64,000 nt of DNA from Palsa-504 sp963808615 (GTDB lineage: Bacteria; Actinomycetota; Actinomycetes; Streptosporangiales; Streptosporangiaceae), in assembly GCA_963808615.1 (NCBI GenBank), contig CAWEGV010000012.1, positions 62,001 to 126,000 of the forward strand, given 5' to 3'. Of this stretch, positions 54,706 to 64,000 are shown piece after piece; position 1 is the stretch's first letter; each line of letters begins with the position of its first letter. Made by a program: the position numbers and the translations under genes. The notes below the pieces were generated by a model that ran no database searches, had not been told where the DNA came from, and saw only the letters and a program-made list of their open reading frames with translations.

Positions 54706-55506
54706 ATGCTGCGCATCGGAGCCCACTTCCACGTAGATGACCCGCTGGCCGAGGCGACCGCTCGCGGAGCGGACGCGGCCCAGTTCTTCCTCGGCGACCC
54801 TCAGGGCTGGAAGGGACCGGTGATACCCGGCGGAGACCCGGCTGCCATCAAGGACGCCTACGCCGCCGCGGACATGGACATCTACATCCACGCGCCGTAT
54901 GTCATCAACGTGGCCACGGGCAATAACCGGATCAGGATTCCCAGCAGGAAGCTGCTCGACTCCCAGCTCAAGGCGGCCGCCTCGATCGGGGCCAAGGGCC
55001 TGATCGTGCACGGCGGCCATGTCACCGCGGGCGTGGACCCCGGGGAGGGCCTGGAGAACTGGCGCAAGGCGGTCGAGCGCACCGAACGGCCGCTGCCGAT
55101 GCTGATCGAGAACACTGCGGGCGGCGACGGCGCCATGGCCAGGTCGCTCGATGCCATCGGCAGGCTGTGGGACGCGGTGGCCGGCGCCGCCGGAGCGGAC
55201 GGCGAGGACGTCGGCTTCTGCCTGGACACCTGCCACGCCAACTCGGCGGGCATCGACCTGGCCGACGCGGTGGACCGGATCAAGGCCATCACCGGCCGGA
55301 TCGACCTGGTGCACTGCAACAACTCACGCGATGAGTTCGGCTCGGGCCGCGATCGGCACGCCAACATCGCCGCCGGCACGATCGACCCGGCCCTGCTGCT
55401 CGGCGTGGTGCGCGCCGCGGGCGCGCCGGTCATCTGCGAGACACCCGATGAAGACGGCGGCCTGGCCGCCGACGTCAGCTGGCTGAAACACCACCTGCGC
55501 GGCTGA
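54706..55506 (+). CDS. nfo: deoxyribonuclease IV (AP endonuclease 2 / Nfo family)
   Basis: 266 residues, TIM-barrel endonuclease IV. IGAHFHVDDPLAEATARGAD, DIYIHAPYVINVATGNNRIR, LIVHGGHVTAG, MLIENTAGGDG, VGFCLDTCHANSAGIDLADA, LVHCNNSRDEFGSGRDRHAN and VICETPDED carry the zinc ligands (His, Glu, Asp). Cleaves abasic sites in base-excision repair. ATG 15 bp after the small membrane gene. Its end overlaps the end of the opposing GT87 gene by 32 bp. Confidence 0.94.
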   Translation: MLRIGAHFHVDDPLAEATARGADAAQFFLGDPQGWKGPVIPGGDPAAIKDAYAAADMDIYIHAPYVINVATGNNRIRIPSRKLLDSQLKAAASIGAKGLIVHGGHVTAGVDPGEGLENWRKAVERTERPLPMLIENTAGGDGAMARSLDAIGRLWDAVAGAAGADGEDVGFCLDTCHANSAGIDLADAVDRIKAITGRIDLVHCNNSRDEFGSGRDRHANIAAGTIDPALLLGVVRAAGAPVICETPDEDGGLAADVSWLKHHLRG

Positions 55507-56893
55507 ACCGCGGGCCCTGGGAGCTCAGCCGGATCCGGAACCGGTCCTCGGCCTGGTCCAGGACGCCCCCGGCCGGATCATCGTGTCCGTGCGCTCGTAC
55601 CACGTCCCGTTCGGGATAAAGAATGTCCCGCACCACATAGGCGGCCAGCAGGGCTACGGTGAGGAACCTGGCCAGGAGCACGGCGAAGTACCAGCCCGTG
55701 CTGATGCCCTGGTAGCCGGTGACCACCCCGCCCTGGGCGGTGCGGTAGATGAAGATGAGATAGCCCCAGATGCCGAAGAAGTAGCCCACCTCGGCGAGCT
55801 GCCACAGCAGGTAGGGCCACAGCCGGGGCCGGGCCAGCACCGCCAGCGGCACCAGCCAGATGACGTACTGCGGTGACCAGACCTTGTTCGTCATCAAGAA
55901 CGCGGCCAGGGCCAGGAAGCACAGCTGAGGAAGCCGGGGGCGGCGGGGAGCGGCCAGCGCGAGCACGGCGATCGCCACGGCCGCGGCGGCCAGGAAGACG
56001 GCCGACAGCAGGTTGAGTGTGCCGAGTTGCGTGTTGCCGAGCACGGGTAGGTTGAAGTGCTCGAACATATACCAGATCGAGCCCCAGTCGGCGCCGCGGT
56101 CCTTGCTGAACACGTAGAACGTGGCCCAGCCGGACGGCGCGGCGATCATGACCGGTACGTTGACGGCCAGCCAGGCCACCGCGGCCGCGGCGAAGGTCTT
56201 CGCGAACTCGCGCAGCTGGCCGGTGCGCAGGCACAGCAGCAGCAGCGGGCCGAAGACCACCAGCGGGTAGAACTTGGCCGCTACCGCGAGGCCGAGCAGG
56301 ATGCCGGCCCATACCCCGCGGCGAGCCGCCCAGGCGGCGATGCCGAGCGCGGTCAGCGCCATGGCGATGAGGTCCCAGTTGACGAACGCGTTCAGGATCA
56401 GCGCCGGGGACAGCGCCACCAGCAGCGCCGCCCAGCGCCGGTCGGGGCCGAGCGCGCGCGCGGTCGCGAGCACGCCGGCCACCGCGCACACCGCGAGCAG
56501 CACCGCGGTGACATCGAAGAACTCCCGCCCCCTGATCACCTCGCTGACGTTTCTGACCAGAGCGGCCGCGACCTGCATGGCGCCGCCGATCAGCACCGGG
56601 TACTCGACGGGATGGCCGGCGTAGGGGACCTTGCCCGCGGCCAGCCCTTCACCGTAGTACAGCGGGAAGATGTCGGTGTAGCAGGCGTCCTGGAACTGTC
56701 TCGGGTAGGAGTACCAGGCGCCGGACCGGCACGGCACCTTCTCCGCGAAGGCCAGCGCCATGCTGAGCGCGGACGCGGCCAGGAGCACGCTGGTGCCGCC
56801 AAGGGCGACCGCGAACATCGGCCGCTCCCGCCACCCCCAGGTCACCTCGCGATGGTCATCGGGCGGGAGAGCCCCCTGCCGGGCGTCTTCCAC
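55475..56893 (-). CDS. glycosyltransferase family 87 (DUF2029) membrane protein
   Basis: 472 residues with about ten membrane helices. GT87 features: the early periplasmic loop with YTDIFPLYYGEGLAAGKVPY and HPVEYPVLIGG, ALSPALILNAFVNWDLIAMA, GLAVAAKFYPLVVFGPLLLL, and NKVWSPQYVIWLVPL. Members use polyprenyl-phosphate sugars to build cell-envelope glycans. GTG 56893 starts 8 bp after the stop of the penicillin-binding protein gene, so they are co-transcribed; the same pair stands beside rpsF in mycobacteria. Confidence 0.9.
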   Translation of the reverse strand: MEDARQGALPPDDHREVTWGWRERPMFAVALGGTSVLLAASALSMALAFAEKVPCRSGAWYSYPRQFQDACYTDIFPLYYGEGLAAGKVPYAGHPVEYPVLIGGAMQVAAALVRNVSEVIRGREFFDVTAVLLAVCAVAGVLATARALGPDRRWAALLVALSPALILNAFVNWDLIAMALTALGIAAWAARRGVWAGILLGLAVAAKFYPLVVFGPLLLLCLRTGQLREFAKTFAAAAVAWLAVNVPVMIAAPSGWATFYVFSKDRGADWGSIWYMFEHFNLPVLGNTQLGTLNLLSAVFLAAAAVAIAVLALAAPRRPRLPQLCFLALAAFLMTNKVWSPQYVIWLVPLAVLARPRLWPYLLWQLAEVGYFFGIWGYLIFIYRTAQGGVVTGYQGISTGWYFAVLLARFLTVALLAAYVVRDILYPERDVVRAHGHDDPAGGVLDQAEDRFRIRLSSQGPRFSRAGGVSAS

Positions 56894-56901
56894 CCTCTCA
56901 T

Positions 56902-59757
56902 CTAACCGCGCCCGGGACGCTGCCGGGTCCCCCGTCTGCTCGTCCGGCGCCGCACCCACAGGCAGGCGGCCGGCAGTGCGACGAAACCGCCGCCGACGGC
57001 GAAACCTGCCGCGGTGGCGTTCACGGACTGGCCCGTGCCTCCGCCGAACGGGGGGAAGGTGGTGGGGAAGCCCGAGGGGGTGTAGCTGGGGAAGGGGAGC
57101 GGGAACTGGGTCTGTGTCGGCTGGGGGGCCGGGTGGTGCTTCTTGTGCGGCTTGGGGACGTTCAGCATGCTGGCAGGGACCAGCTTCCACGGCATGCCGG
57201 TGAAGACCGGCGTCGGGAACTGCTGCTGCGGGAGCGGGAGGAACATGTTCTCGGCGTAGGCGTGCCAGATCATGGCCGGCCAGGTACCACCAAAGCCCTG
57301 GGAGATGCCGCCCAGGCCGTTCAGGGTCTGCGGGTCGTTGGGGTTGTTGGACTGGTCGTTGGTGAAGATGCCGACCGCCAGCGAATCCTGCGGGATGGCG
57401 CCGATGAAGAACGCCGACTGGGCATCGTTCGTGGTCCCGGTCTTGGCGATGATCGGGCGGCCGTCGCTCATCCCGGCGGCGGCGCCGGTGCCGTTGTAGG
57501 CGACCTGTGACATCGCGTACTGGACCTGCGATGCCATGTGCGAGTTGTCGAGCGGGTCCTGGCTGAACACCGGGTGGTTGGCGACATTCAGCCGGTAGTG
57601 TGCGCTGCCCTGGGAGATGGATCCGATCACGTGCGCCGCGTGGTACGTGCCGCCGTTGCCGATCGCCGACAGCATCGTGGCCTGCTCCATCACGCTGAGC
57701 GAGGCCTGGCCGAGGGCGACGCCCGACTCGTTCCTCATGTCGAAGAGCCCGGAGCCGCCGGGAAAGGGGTCGGTCCGCACGCCGAACATCGCCGCCATGT
57801 GCACGACGGCATCGCCGCCCACGTAGTGCCACAGGTCAGCGTAGGCGGTGTTGACCGAGTTGGTCATCGCGTCCTGGGGGTTGAACGCGCCGTTCTCGGC
57901 GGTGCTGTCATTGGTCATCGCGTGCCAGCCGGGCTGGCAGTTCGGGTACGTGGCCGGGTCCGGGTAGGCGTTCTTGTATTGGGGCAGCAGGGAGCTGCTG
58001 GGCGGGATGCAGACGAAGTCCTGGCCGTCCAGCCAGGACGTCTGCACGTTCATGCCGGCGGCGACGGCGGCCGAAAGCACGTACGGCTTGAACGAGGAGC
58101 CGACCTGCTCGCGGGCGTAGATGGCCATGTTCTCCTGGCAGTGAATGACGTTGCATTCCTTGGCGGTGATGCGGCGACCGTAGCCGTCGTACTTCGCCCC
58201 GGGATAGCCGGGCCCGCCATAGAACGCCTCGATCGCGCCGGTCTGCGGGTTCTCCAGCACCGCGCCGATGTGCATGTAGGACTGCAGCGGCTCGCCTCCG
58301 GCGGCCATCTGCTGCTTCTCGGCGATGACGGCCTGGTACAGGGCGCTCATCTTGGCCGGGTCGATGGTGGTGATGATCTTGTAGCCGCCGTTGAGGATCT
58401 GCGACTCGGAGTAGCCGTAGACGCCTTGCAGCTCGTTCTTGACCACCTCCATGACGTAGGGATCCCACACGTCGTTGCCGTAGCTACCGGGCGTGTAGTC
58501 GCCGAACTTGGGGAACTTCATCTGGTCATACGTCTGGGGCGTGACCCAGCCCATCTTGAGCAGGCCGTCCCGGACGTACTGCCAGCGGGCCTCAAAATCG
58601 TTCCGGTATTGCGGCAGCGGGTAGGTGCTCGGCTGCTGGATGATCGCGGCCAGCAGCGCCGCCTGGCTCCAGCTGATGGTGGAAAGCTTGGACACCGGGA
58701 TGTTGAAGTACGTCTGCGCCGCCGCGCCGATACCGTAGGCGCCCTGGCCGAGGTAGATCGTGTTGAGGTAGTTCTCCAGGATCCACGGCTTCGATTTCTG
58801 CCGGCCGACCTTCATCGCGATGAAGATCTCTTTTACCTTCCGGCTCACGGTCTGCGAGGTACCGATGCCCTGGTAGTAGTTGCGCACGAACTGCTGGGTG
58901 ATCGTGGAGCCGCCCTGGAAGTCGCCGCCGCCCAGGGTGTCCTCCCATGCTGCGCGCAGGATGCTGGTCGGCGAGACACCGCCCTCGTTGAAGAAGTTGC
59001 GGTCTTCGGCGGACAGCACCGAGTCGATGATCCGGGTTGGGATCTGCTGGTAGCTGACGATCTGCCGGTCCGTGGTGCCGAACCGGCCGATGACGGTATG
59101 CCCGTCGCTGGCGTACGCCACTGACTGGGCCGACACATCCATGGCCATCTGCTCGGCGGGCACCGGGGTCTTGCTGTAGATATAGGCCACCGCCGCGGCG
59201 AGCAGAACGATGATCCCGCCAATGATCGACAGCAGCACGCCGAGCACCTTGCGCCAGGTCCAGTGCCGCCACCAGCTCCCCTTGACCTTGATCCGAGCGC
59301 CGCCCGGCCCCCGGCGCCCGGGGCCTCCGGGACCTCCGCCGCCTGCCCGGCGGCCTCGCCGGGTGGGCAGCTCAGGGACCCGGGGACCGGTGCTGCCAGG
59401 CGAGCCGGGCGTGCCCAGCGTGCCGGGCGCGCCCAGCGGGCCCGGCGTTCCTGGCTCCGAGCTCAGCGGCTCGACGTCCGGAACGCTGGTCGTTCGCGCG
59501 TGGGCGCCGGCCCGCAGGCCTCTCAGCGAGTGGCCGTTCCCCCGGTGGGAGGTGGCGGTGCCGGCGCCGTCAGCCTCCCTGCCGTCGAGGTAGCCAGCCT
59601 CCGGGCTGCGGAAGCCTTGCGTATCCCAGCCATTGGCGTCATAACCCAGGTCATAGTCGGCCGCGCCGACGTAGTCCCCGTCGGCCCCGCTGTCCCATCC
59701 AGGGCCGCCCGGCACGCCACGATACCGAACGTCAAAGTCATCAGCTTTGCTGCTCAC
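56902..59757 (-). CDS. ponA1: bifunctional class A penicillin-binding protein
   Basis: About 951 residues. A Gly/Pro-rich cytoplasmic region to about 160, membrane helix about 171-195, GT51 transglycosylase (SVLSAEDRNFFNEGGVSPTS with catalytic Glu, GGSTITQQFVRNYYQG, KPWILENYLNTIYLGQGAYG), then transpeptidase with SSFK, SVN and KTGT motifs. The tail is Pro-rich. Polymerises and crosslinks peptidoglycan. GTG 59757 is preferred (GAGGAC upstream); a TTG start would add 10 residues. Symbol by synteny with mycobacterial ponA1. Confidence 0.94.
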   Translation of the reverse strand: MSSKADDFDVRYRGVPGGPGWDSGADGDYVGAADYDLGYDANGWDTQGFRSPEAGYLDGREADGAGTATSHRGNGHSLRGLRAGAHARTTSVPDVEPLSSEPGTPGPLGAPGTLGTPGSPGSTGPRVPELPTRRGRRAGGGGPGGPGRRGPGGARIKVKGSWWRHWTWRKVLGVLLSIIGGIIVLLAAAVAYIYSKTPVPAEQMAMDVSAQSVAYASDGHTVIGRFGTTDRQIVSYQQIPTRIIDSVLSAEDRNFFNEGGVSPTSILRAAWEDTLGGGDFQGGSTITQQFVRNYYQGIGTSQTVSRKVKEIFIAMKVGRQKSKPWILENYLNTIYLGQGAYGIGAAAQTYFNIPVSKLSTISWSQAALLAAIIQQPSTYPLPQYRNDFEARWQYVRDGLLKMGWVTPQTYDQMKFPKFGDYTPGSYGNDVWDPYVMEVVKNELQGVYGYSESQILNGGYKIITTIDPAKMSALYQAVIAEKQQMAAGGEPLQSYMHIGAVLENPQTGAIEAFYGGPGYPGAKYDGYGRRITAKECNVIHCQENMAIYAREQVGSSFKPYVLSAAVAAGMNVQTSWLDGQDFVCIPPSSSLLPQYKNAYPDPATYPNCQPGWHAMTNDSTAENGAFNPQDAMTNSVNTAYADLWHYVGGDAVVHMAAMFGVRTDPFPGGSGLFDMRNESGVALGQASLSVMEQATMLSAIGNGGTYHAAHVIGSISQGSAHYRLNVANHPVFSQDPLDNSHMASQVQYAMSQVAYNGTGAAAGMSDGRPIIAKTGTTNDAQSAFFIGAIPQDSLAVGIFTNDQSNNPNDPQTLNGLGGISQGFGGTWPAMIWHAYAENMFLPLPQQQFPTPVFTGMPWKLVPASMLNVPKPHKKHHPAPQPTQTQFPLPFPSYTPSGFPTTFPPFGGGTGQSVNATAAGFAVGGGFVALPAACLWVRRRTSRRGTRQRPGRG

Positions 59758-59871
59758 GCGTCCTCGCTGGCTCGGAGACCGCGGCAAGCGGGAATGCGGT
59801 CTCTACCCGGAAGGCGGGCCCGGCCCTGCGGGAGCCCGCCGAAATCTCACGGTACCTCTTGGATCCGGAGT

Positions 59872-60276
59872 TCACTGGCCAGTCCGCGCACGCCGCCTCC
59901 GGCGTACTGCAGGCTCACCGGTGCCCAGAACGTAAGAGGATGCGAGATGGTTCCACCCGCAACCCTGGCAGACTTCGACCACATATACCCGGAATTCGCC
60001 GTATTCGGCAGCCATCTCGGCCAGCTCGCGCGTTTGCTTCACCCGGCCTTCATACTGGCCAAGCTCGTCGCCGTACACGTAGGTGACGTGGGTCAGCCTG
60101 GCCTTCCTGCAGATCGGGCAGCGATCTTCGGTGGGCTCGCCGTGGAACTTCGCGGCCCGCAGCAGGTACGGATGAGCGTCGCAGACGTCGGCGACCGTCG
60201 TGTGCCCGGAATACACGGACGCGAGCGTGGCCCGGCGGGCCAGCCCGTAGTCCACGACCGAACGCCTTGACGTCAT
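59872..60276 (-). CDS. DUF5318 zinc-ribbon protein
   Basis: 134 residues: SVVDYGLARRATLASVYSGH, DVCDAHPYLLRAAKFHGEPT, CPICRK and VEVCQGCGWNHLASSYVLG. Two CxxC knuckles form a zinc ribbon. Conserved in actinobacteria next to ponA1 (Rv0049-like); molecular role unknown. Precedes the penicillin-binding protein gene by 114 bp, same strand. Confidence 0.9.
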   Translation of the reverse strand: MTSRRSVVDYGLARRATLASVYSGHTTVADVCDAHPYLLRAAKFHGEPTEDRCPICRKARLTHVTYVYGDELGQYEGRVKQTRELAEMAAEYGEFRVYVVEVCQGCGWNHLASSYVLGTGEPAVRRRRRARTGQ

Positions 60277-60408
60277 GTTGGCCAGAGTACGTCGGAACCC
60301 GGCCAGAGCCGAGTCCCGATGCGATCGCGCCCGGCGGCTCCGGGTGCGGCTGCCGGGACGCGAGGGCGCGGCTTGCGGCAGCGCCGGGCCCCGCATATCA
60401 TCCGAATA

Positions 60409-60421
60409 TATCGAAGTGATA
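60409..60421. promoter_or_regulatory. short dyad in divergent DUF5318/padR promoter region
   Basis: TATC (60409-60412), GAAGT, GATA (60418-60421) in an AT-rich patch between the DUF5318 and PadR genes. PadR regulators often bind AT-rich dyads in their own promoters. The arms are short, so support is weak. Confidence 0.25.
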
Positions 60422-60510
60422 CATCACGGCGATCTAACGGATGGAAGTATCGCCTCGACGCATCGCCGGGATACACATGATAGGGAAAAAGCGACCTGGA
60501 AGGGGCAGCG

Positions 60511-61127
60511 TTGGGGCGTAACCGGTCCGGCGTACTCGAGCTCGCCGTGCTCGGGCTGCTGCACAGGATGCCAATGCACGGCTATGAGCTACGCAAGCAG
60601 CTCACCAATGTACTCGGCTTGTTCCGCGCGCTGTCGTACGGGTCGCTGTATCCGTGCCTGCACGAGCTTCTGGCCGCCGGGCTGATCGCCGAGGAGCACC
60701 CCGAGGGCGAGCCGTCGAGCCCGCCTCGCGCGAACGGCACCGCCCGGTCGCGCGCAGGCCGCCGGTCGCTCAAGGTGTACCGGCTGACCGCCGACGGCAA
60801 GGAGCGGCTGCAGGAACTCCTCGGCGAGGGCGGTCCCGCGGCGTGGGAAGACGACGGGTTCGGGGTTCATTTCGCGTTTTTCGGGCAGACGAGGGCCGAT
60901 GTGAGGCTCCGGATCCTCGAGGGCAGGCGCAGCAGGCTCGAGGAGCGCATGGAGTCCATCCGGGCGGCCTTCACGCGAACCAGGGAGCGCGTTGACAGCT
61001 ACACCCTGGAACTGCACAGACATGGCCTGGAATCTGTGGAACGAGAAGTCCGGTGGCTGAACGAGCTGATCGCATCGGAGCGGCAGGCCGGCGGGCAGGG
61101 CAACATTTCCGAGAAGGAGTCATCCTG

Positions 61128-61128
<1 letters not shown>
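60511..61128 (+). CDS. PadR family transcriptional regulator
   Basis: 205 residues from a TTG start with AAGGGG 5 bases upstream. Winged helix: VLELAVLGLLHRMPMHGYEL, RALSYGSLYPCLHELLAAGL and VYRLTADGKERLQELL, then the C-terminal Vir domain-like coiled coil (RTRERVDSYTLELHRHGLES). The stop overlaps the ino1 start (TGATG), so the two are coupled. Synteny with mycobacterial Rv0047c-ino1; it may control inositol synthesis. Confidence 0.92.
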
Positions 61129-62207
<1,079 letters not shown>

Positions 62208-62242
62208 CGATGGACGGCACCGGCACGACCTAAGCTGATCGG

Positions 62243-63598
62243 GTGGAAAGGCGCAGCTCGACGTTCCTCGGCGACCTGCGCCTCGTCCTGGCCGAGCGGG
62301 ACTTCCGGCGCCTGTTCGCCACCCGGCTCGTGTCACAGACCGGCGACGGCATCGTCACCGCCGGGGTCGGCACGTACGTGTTCTTCAACGCGTCATCGTT
62401 TCCGAGCCCGGCGGCTGGCGCGGCGGCGTTCGCGGCCCTCTACCTGCCGTACTCGCTGATCGGGCCGTTCGCCGGGGTGTTCATCGACCGCTGGTCGAGG
62501 CGCCAGATCCTGGTCTGGTCGGCCCTGCTCCGTACGGCCTTCGTGGTGCTGACGGCGGTGCTGATGGCCGCCGGGCGTCACGGGCCACCGCTCTACGTCG
62601 CCGTCCTGCTCGTGCTCGGCGTGAACAGGTTCTTCCTGTCTTCGCTGTCGGCGGCGCTGCCGCATGTGGTCGCCGAGGACAAGCTGGTGATGGCGAACTC
62701 GGTGTCGCCGACCGCCGGCGGCATCATGGCGACCGTCGGCGGCCTGACCGCCCTGGGCCTGAACGTGGCCACCGGCAACACCGAGCGCGGCGCGGCCATC
62801 ACCCTGCTCGCTGGGGGTGCCTGTTACGTGGCGGCCAGCGTGGTCGCGGCCACCATGGGGCGTGACCTGCTCGGGCCTGCGCGTGAGCCCGGACAGCCCT
62901 CGCCGGGGCGGCTGCTCGGCGAGCTGGCCCTGGTCGCGGCCGGGCTGGTGGCGGGCGCGCGGTACGTCATGAGACGACGCGGGCCGGCCGCGGCGCTCGG
63001 CGTGACCGGCGGCTACAGCTTCCTGTTCGGACCGCTGTTCCTGATGGTGATCCTGCTGTACCGGGACTATTTCTACCGGTCGAGCGTGGGCGCGGCCGAG
63101 GGTCACCTGGGCGGGGTGGTGATCGCGTCCGGGATCGGCTACGCCTGCGCCGCGCTGGTGACCCCTTCCGCCACCAGGCGGCTGTCCAAGCCGGCCTGGA
63201 TCACCCTGCTGCTGGCCTTCAGCGCCGTGGTGACCGTGACGCTGGGCGAGACCTTCAACAACATCGCCTACCTGGCCGTCGGGTTCTTCCTGTACCTGGC
63301 CCGGCAGGGCGTGGCGATCTGCGCGACCACCATCCTGCAGGAAGACGTGGATGACGCGTACCGCGGCCGGGTGTTCGCCTTCTACGACATGATGTTCAAC
63401 GTCACGTATGTCGCCGGGGCCGCCCTGAGCGCTGCCTTCATGCCGGCCGACGGCCATTCCCCGGTCATCGTCGGCCTGGTCGCGGCCGGGTACGCGATCC
63501 TGGCCGCGGTCTACTGGCTGACCGCGCGCACGGCTCAGTCCTCGCCAGGGGGCGGCGGGACGATCCCCACGCCCGCGGCCCAGCGCAGCAGCTCCTGA
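62243..63598 (+). CDS. MFS transporter
   Basis: 451 residues, about 12 helices. FRRLFATRLVSQTGDGIVTA, PFAGVFIDRWSRRQILVWSA (loop 2-3 motif) and DDAYRGRVFAFYDMMFNVTY resemble the MFS_3/enterobactin-exporter-like group. The GTG start is 35 bp after ino1, same strand, possibly one transcript. The substrate is unknown. Its last 64 bp overlap the end of the opposing pcnA gene. Confidence 0.9.
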   Translation: MERRSSTFLGDLRLVLAERDFRRLFATRLVSQTGDGIVTAGVGTYVFFNASSFPSPAAGAAAFAALYLPYSLIGPFAGVFIDRWSRRQILVWSALLRTAFVVLTAVLMAAGRHGPPLYVAVLLVLGVNRFFLSSLSAALPHVVAEDKLVMANSVSPTAGGIMATVGGLTALGLNVATGNTERGAAITLLAGGACYVAASVVAATMGRDLLGPAREPGQPSPGRLLGELALVAAGLVAGARYVMRRRGPAAALGVTGGYSFLFGPLFLMVILLYRDYFYRSSVGAAEGHLGGVVIASGIGYACAALVTPSATRRLSKPAWITLLLAFSAVVTVTLGETFNNIAYLAVGFFLYLARQGVAICATTILQEDVDDAYRGRVFAFYDMMFNVTYVAGAALSAAFMPADGHSPVIVGLVAAGYAILAAVYWLTARTAQSSPGGGGTIPTPAAQRSSS

Positions 63599-64000
63599 GT
63601 AGCCTGCTCGCGGCCGAGTTCACCCTCGCTGATGCGAAGCTCGAGCATGAAGTTGTAGGCCCTGCCCACCAGCGGGCCGGGCGGGATGCCGAGAATGCGC
63701 ATGATCTCGTGGCCGTCGAGCTCCGGCCTGATCTTTTCAATCTCCTCCCGCTCGGATAGCTCGGCGATGCGCCGTTCCAGCCCGTCGTAGGCGCGGGCCA
63801 GCCGGTCGGCCTTCGCCCGGTTTCGCGTGGTGCAATCGGCCCTGGTCAGCACGTGCAGCCGGGTCAGCAGCGGGCCGGCGTCCCTGACGTACCGACGCAC
63901 CGCCGAATCGGTCCACTCGCCCTCGCCGTACCCGTGGAACCGCAGGTGCAGTTCCACCAGCTTGGACACGTCATTCACCACGTCCCTCGGGAAGCGCAGC
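63535..64000 (-). CDS. pcnA: CCA tRNA nucleotidyltransferase, C-terminal part (runs off the window)
   Basis: The visible 154 codons are the C-terminal RNA-binding/HD-side region: VNDVSKLVELHLRFHGYGEG, DSAVRRYVRDAGPLLTRLHV, LTRADCTTRNRAKADRLARA and HEIMRILGIPPGPLVGRAYN. The catalytic head lies beyond 64000. The family adds or repairs the 3' CCA of tRNAs. The gene is near the replication origin in actinobacteria, consistent with the rest of this block. Confidence 0.92.
   Translation of the reverse strand, partial: LRFPRDVVNDVSKLVELHLRFHGYGEGEWTDSAVRRYVRDAGPLLTRLHVLTRADCTTRNRAKADRLARAYDGLERRIAELSEREEIEKIRPELDGHEIMRILGIPPGPLVGRAYNFMLELRISEGELGREQATQELLRWAAGVGIVPPPPGED

Overview
High-GC actinobacterial chromosome. 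The right third (about 44.3-64 kb) carries the conserved origin-proximal block of actinomycetes: pcnA, an MFS gene, ino1, a PadR regulator, a DUF5318 protein, a class A penicillin-binding protein, a GT87 glycosyltransferase, then rpsF-ssb-rpsR-rplI-dnaB. The same genes sit together in Mycobacterium and Streptomyces. The genus cannot be named from the sequence alone.

The left two thirds (1 to about 44.3 kb) are accessory. Intact modules include a TetR/MFS divergent pair, an HxlR regulator divergent from a DHFR-like reductase and a metallo-beta-lactamase-fold hydrolase, and a minus-strand cluster with a DyP-type peroxidase, a tandem-repeat partner protein and a sulfatase that carries a DUF1269-like N-terminal domain. 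Others are a CLC channel, a GAP-family membrane protein, an F420-type NADP reductase, an S41 protease lipoprotein, a DinB protein and an SDR. Two tyrosine integrases are present, one 80 bp from the 3' end of a tRNA-Arg(ACG) gene. This suggests that the region left of 42.8 kb is, or contains, a tRNA-targeted island whose other end is not visible here.

Gene decay is heavy in the accessory part. The xanthine/aldehyde dehydrogenase operon has an in-frame amber codon in two of its three genes. A quinone oxidoreductase, a YCII protein, an ECF sigma factor, a DUF1269 protein, a 40-residue protein and a membrane-anchored protein at 43.1-44.3 kb are each broken by one or two small lesions. Stubs of SulP, AAA+ ATPase, Zn-alcohol dehydrogenase, ECF sigma and IS5-type transposase genes are also visible. 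The right-hand core shows no such lesions.

The most structured mobile DNA lies at 31.3-36.3 kb. A small serine recombinase is followed by two related direct repeats of about 50 bp, and an ISL3-type element with perfect 23-bp inverted repeats and an 8-bp target duplication has inserted into the second one. Two 37-bp dyad repeats with TGTC...GACA ends flank this whole segment. A 105-bp copy of the recombinase gene's 3' end, with flank, sits 30.8 kb away at 3.3 kb.

dnaB carries two inteins: a compact one in the Walker A loop with class 3 features (Ala1, Trp, internal Cys, Thr) and a larger one with LAGLIDADG-type endonuclease motifs. A small cluster of DnaA-box-like 9-mers lies in the dnaB upstream region.
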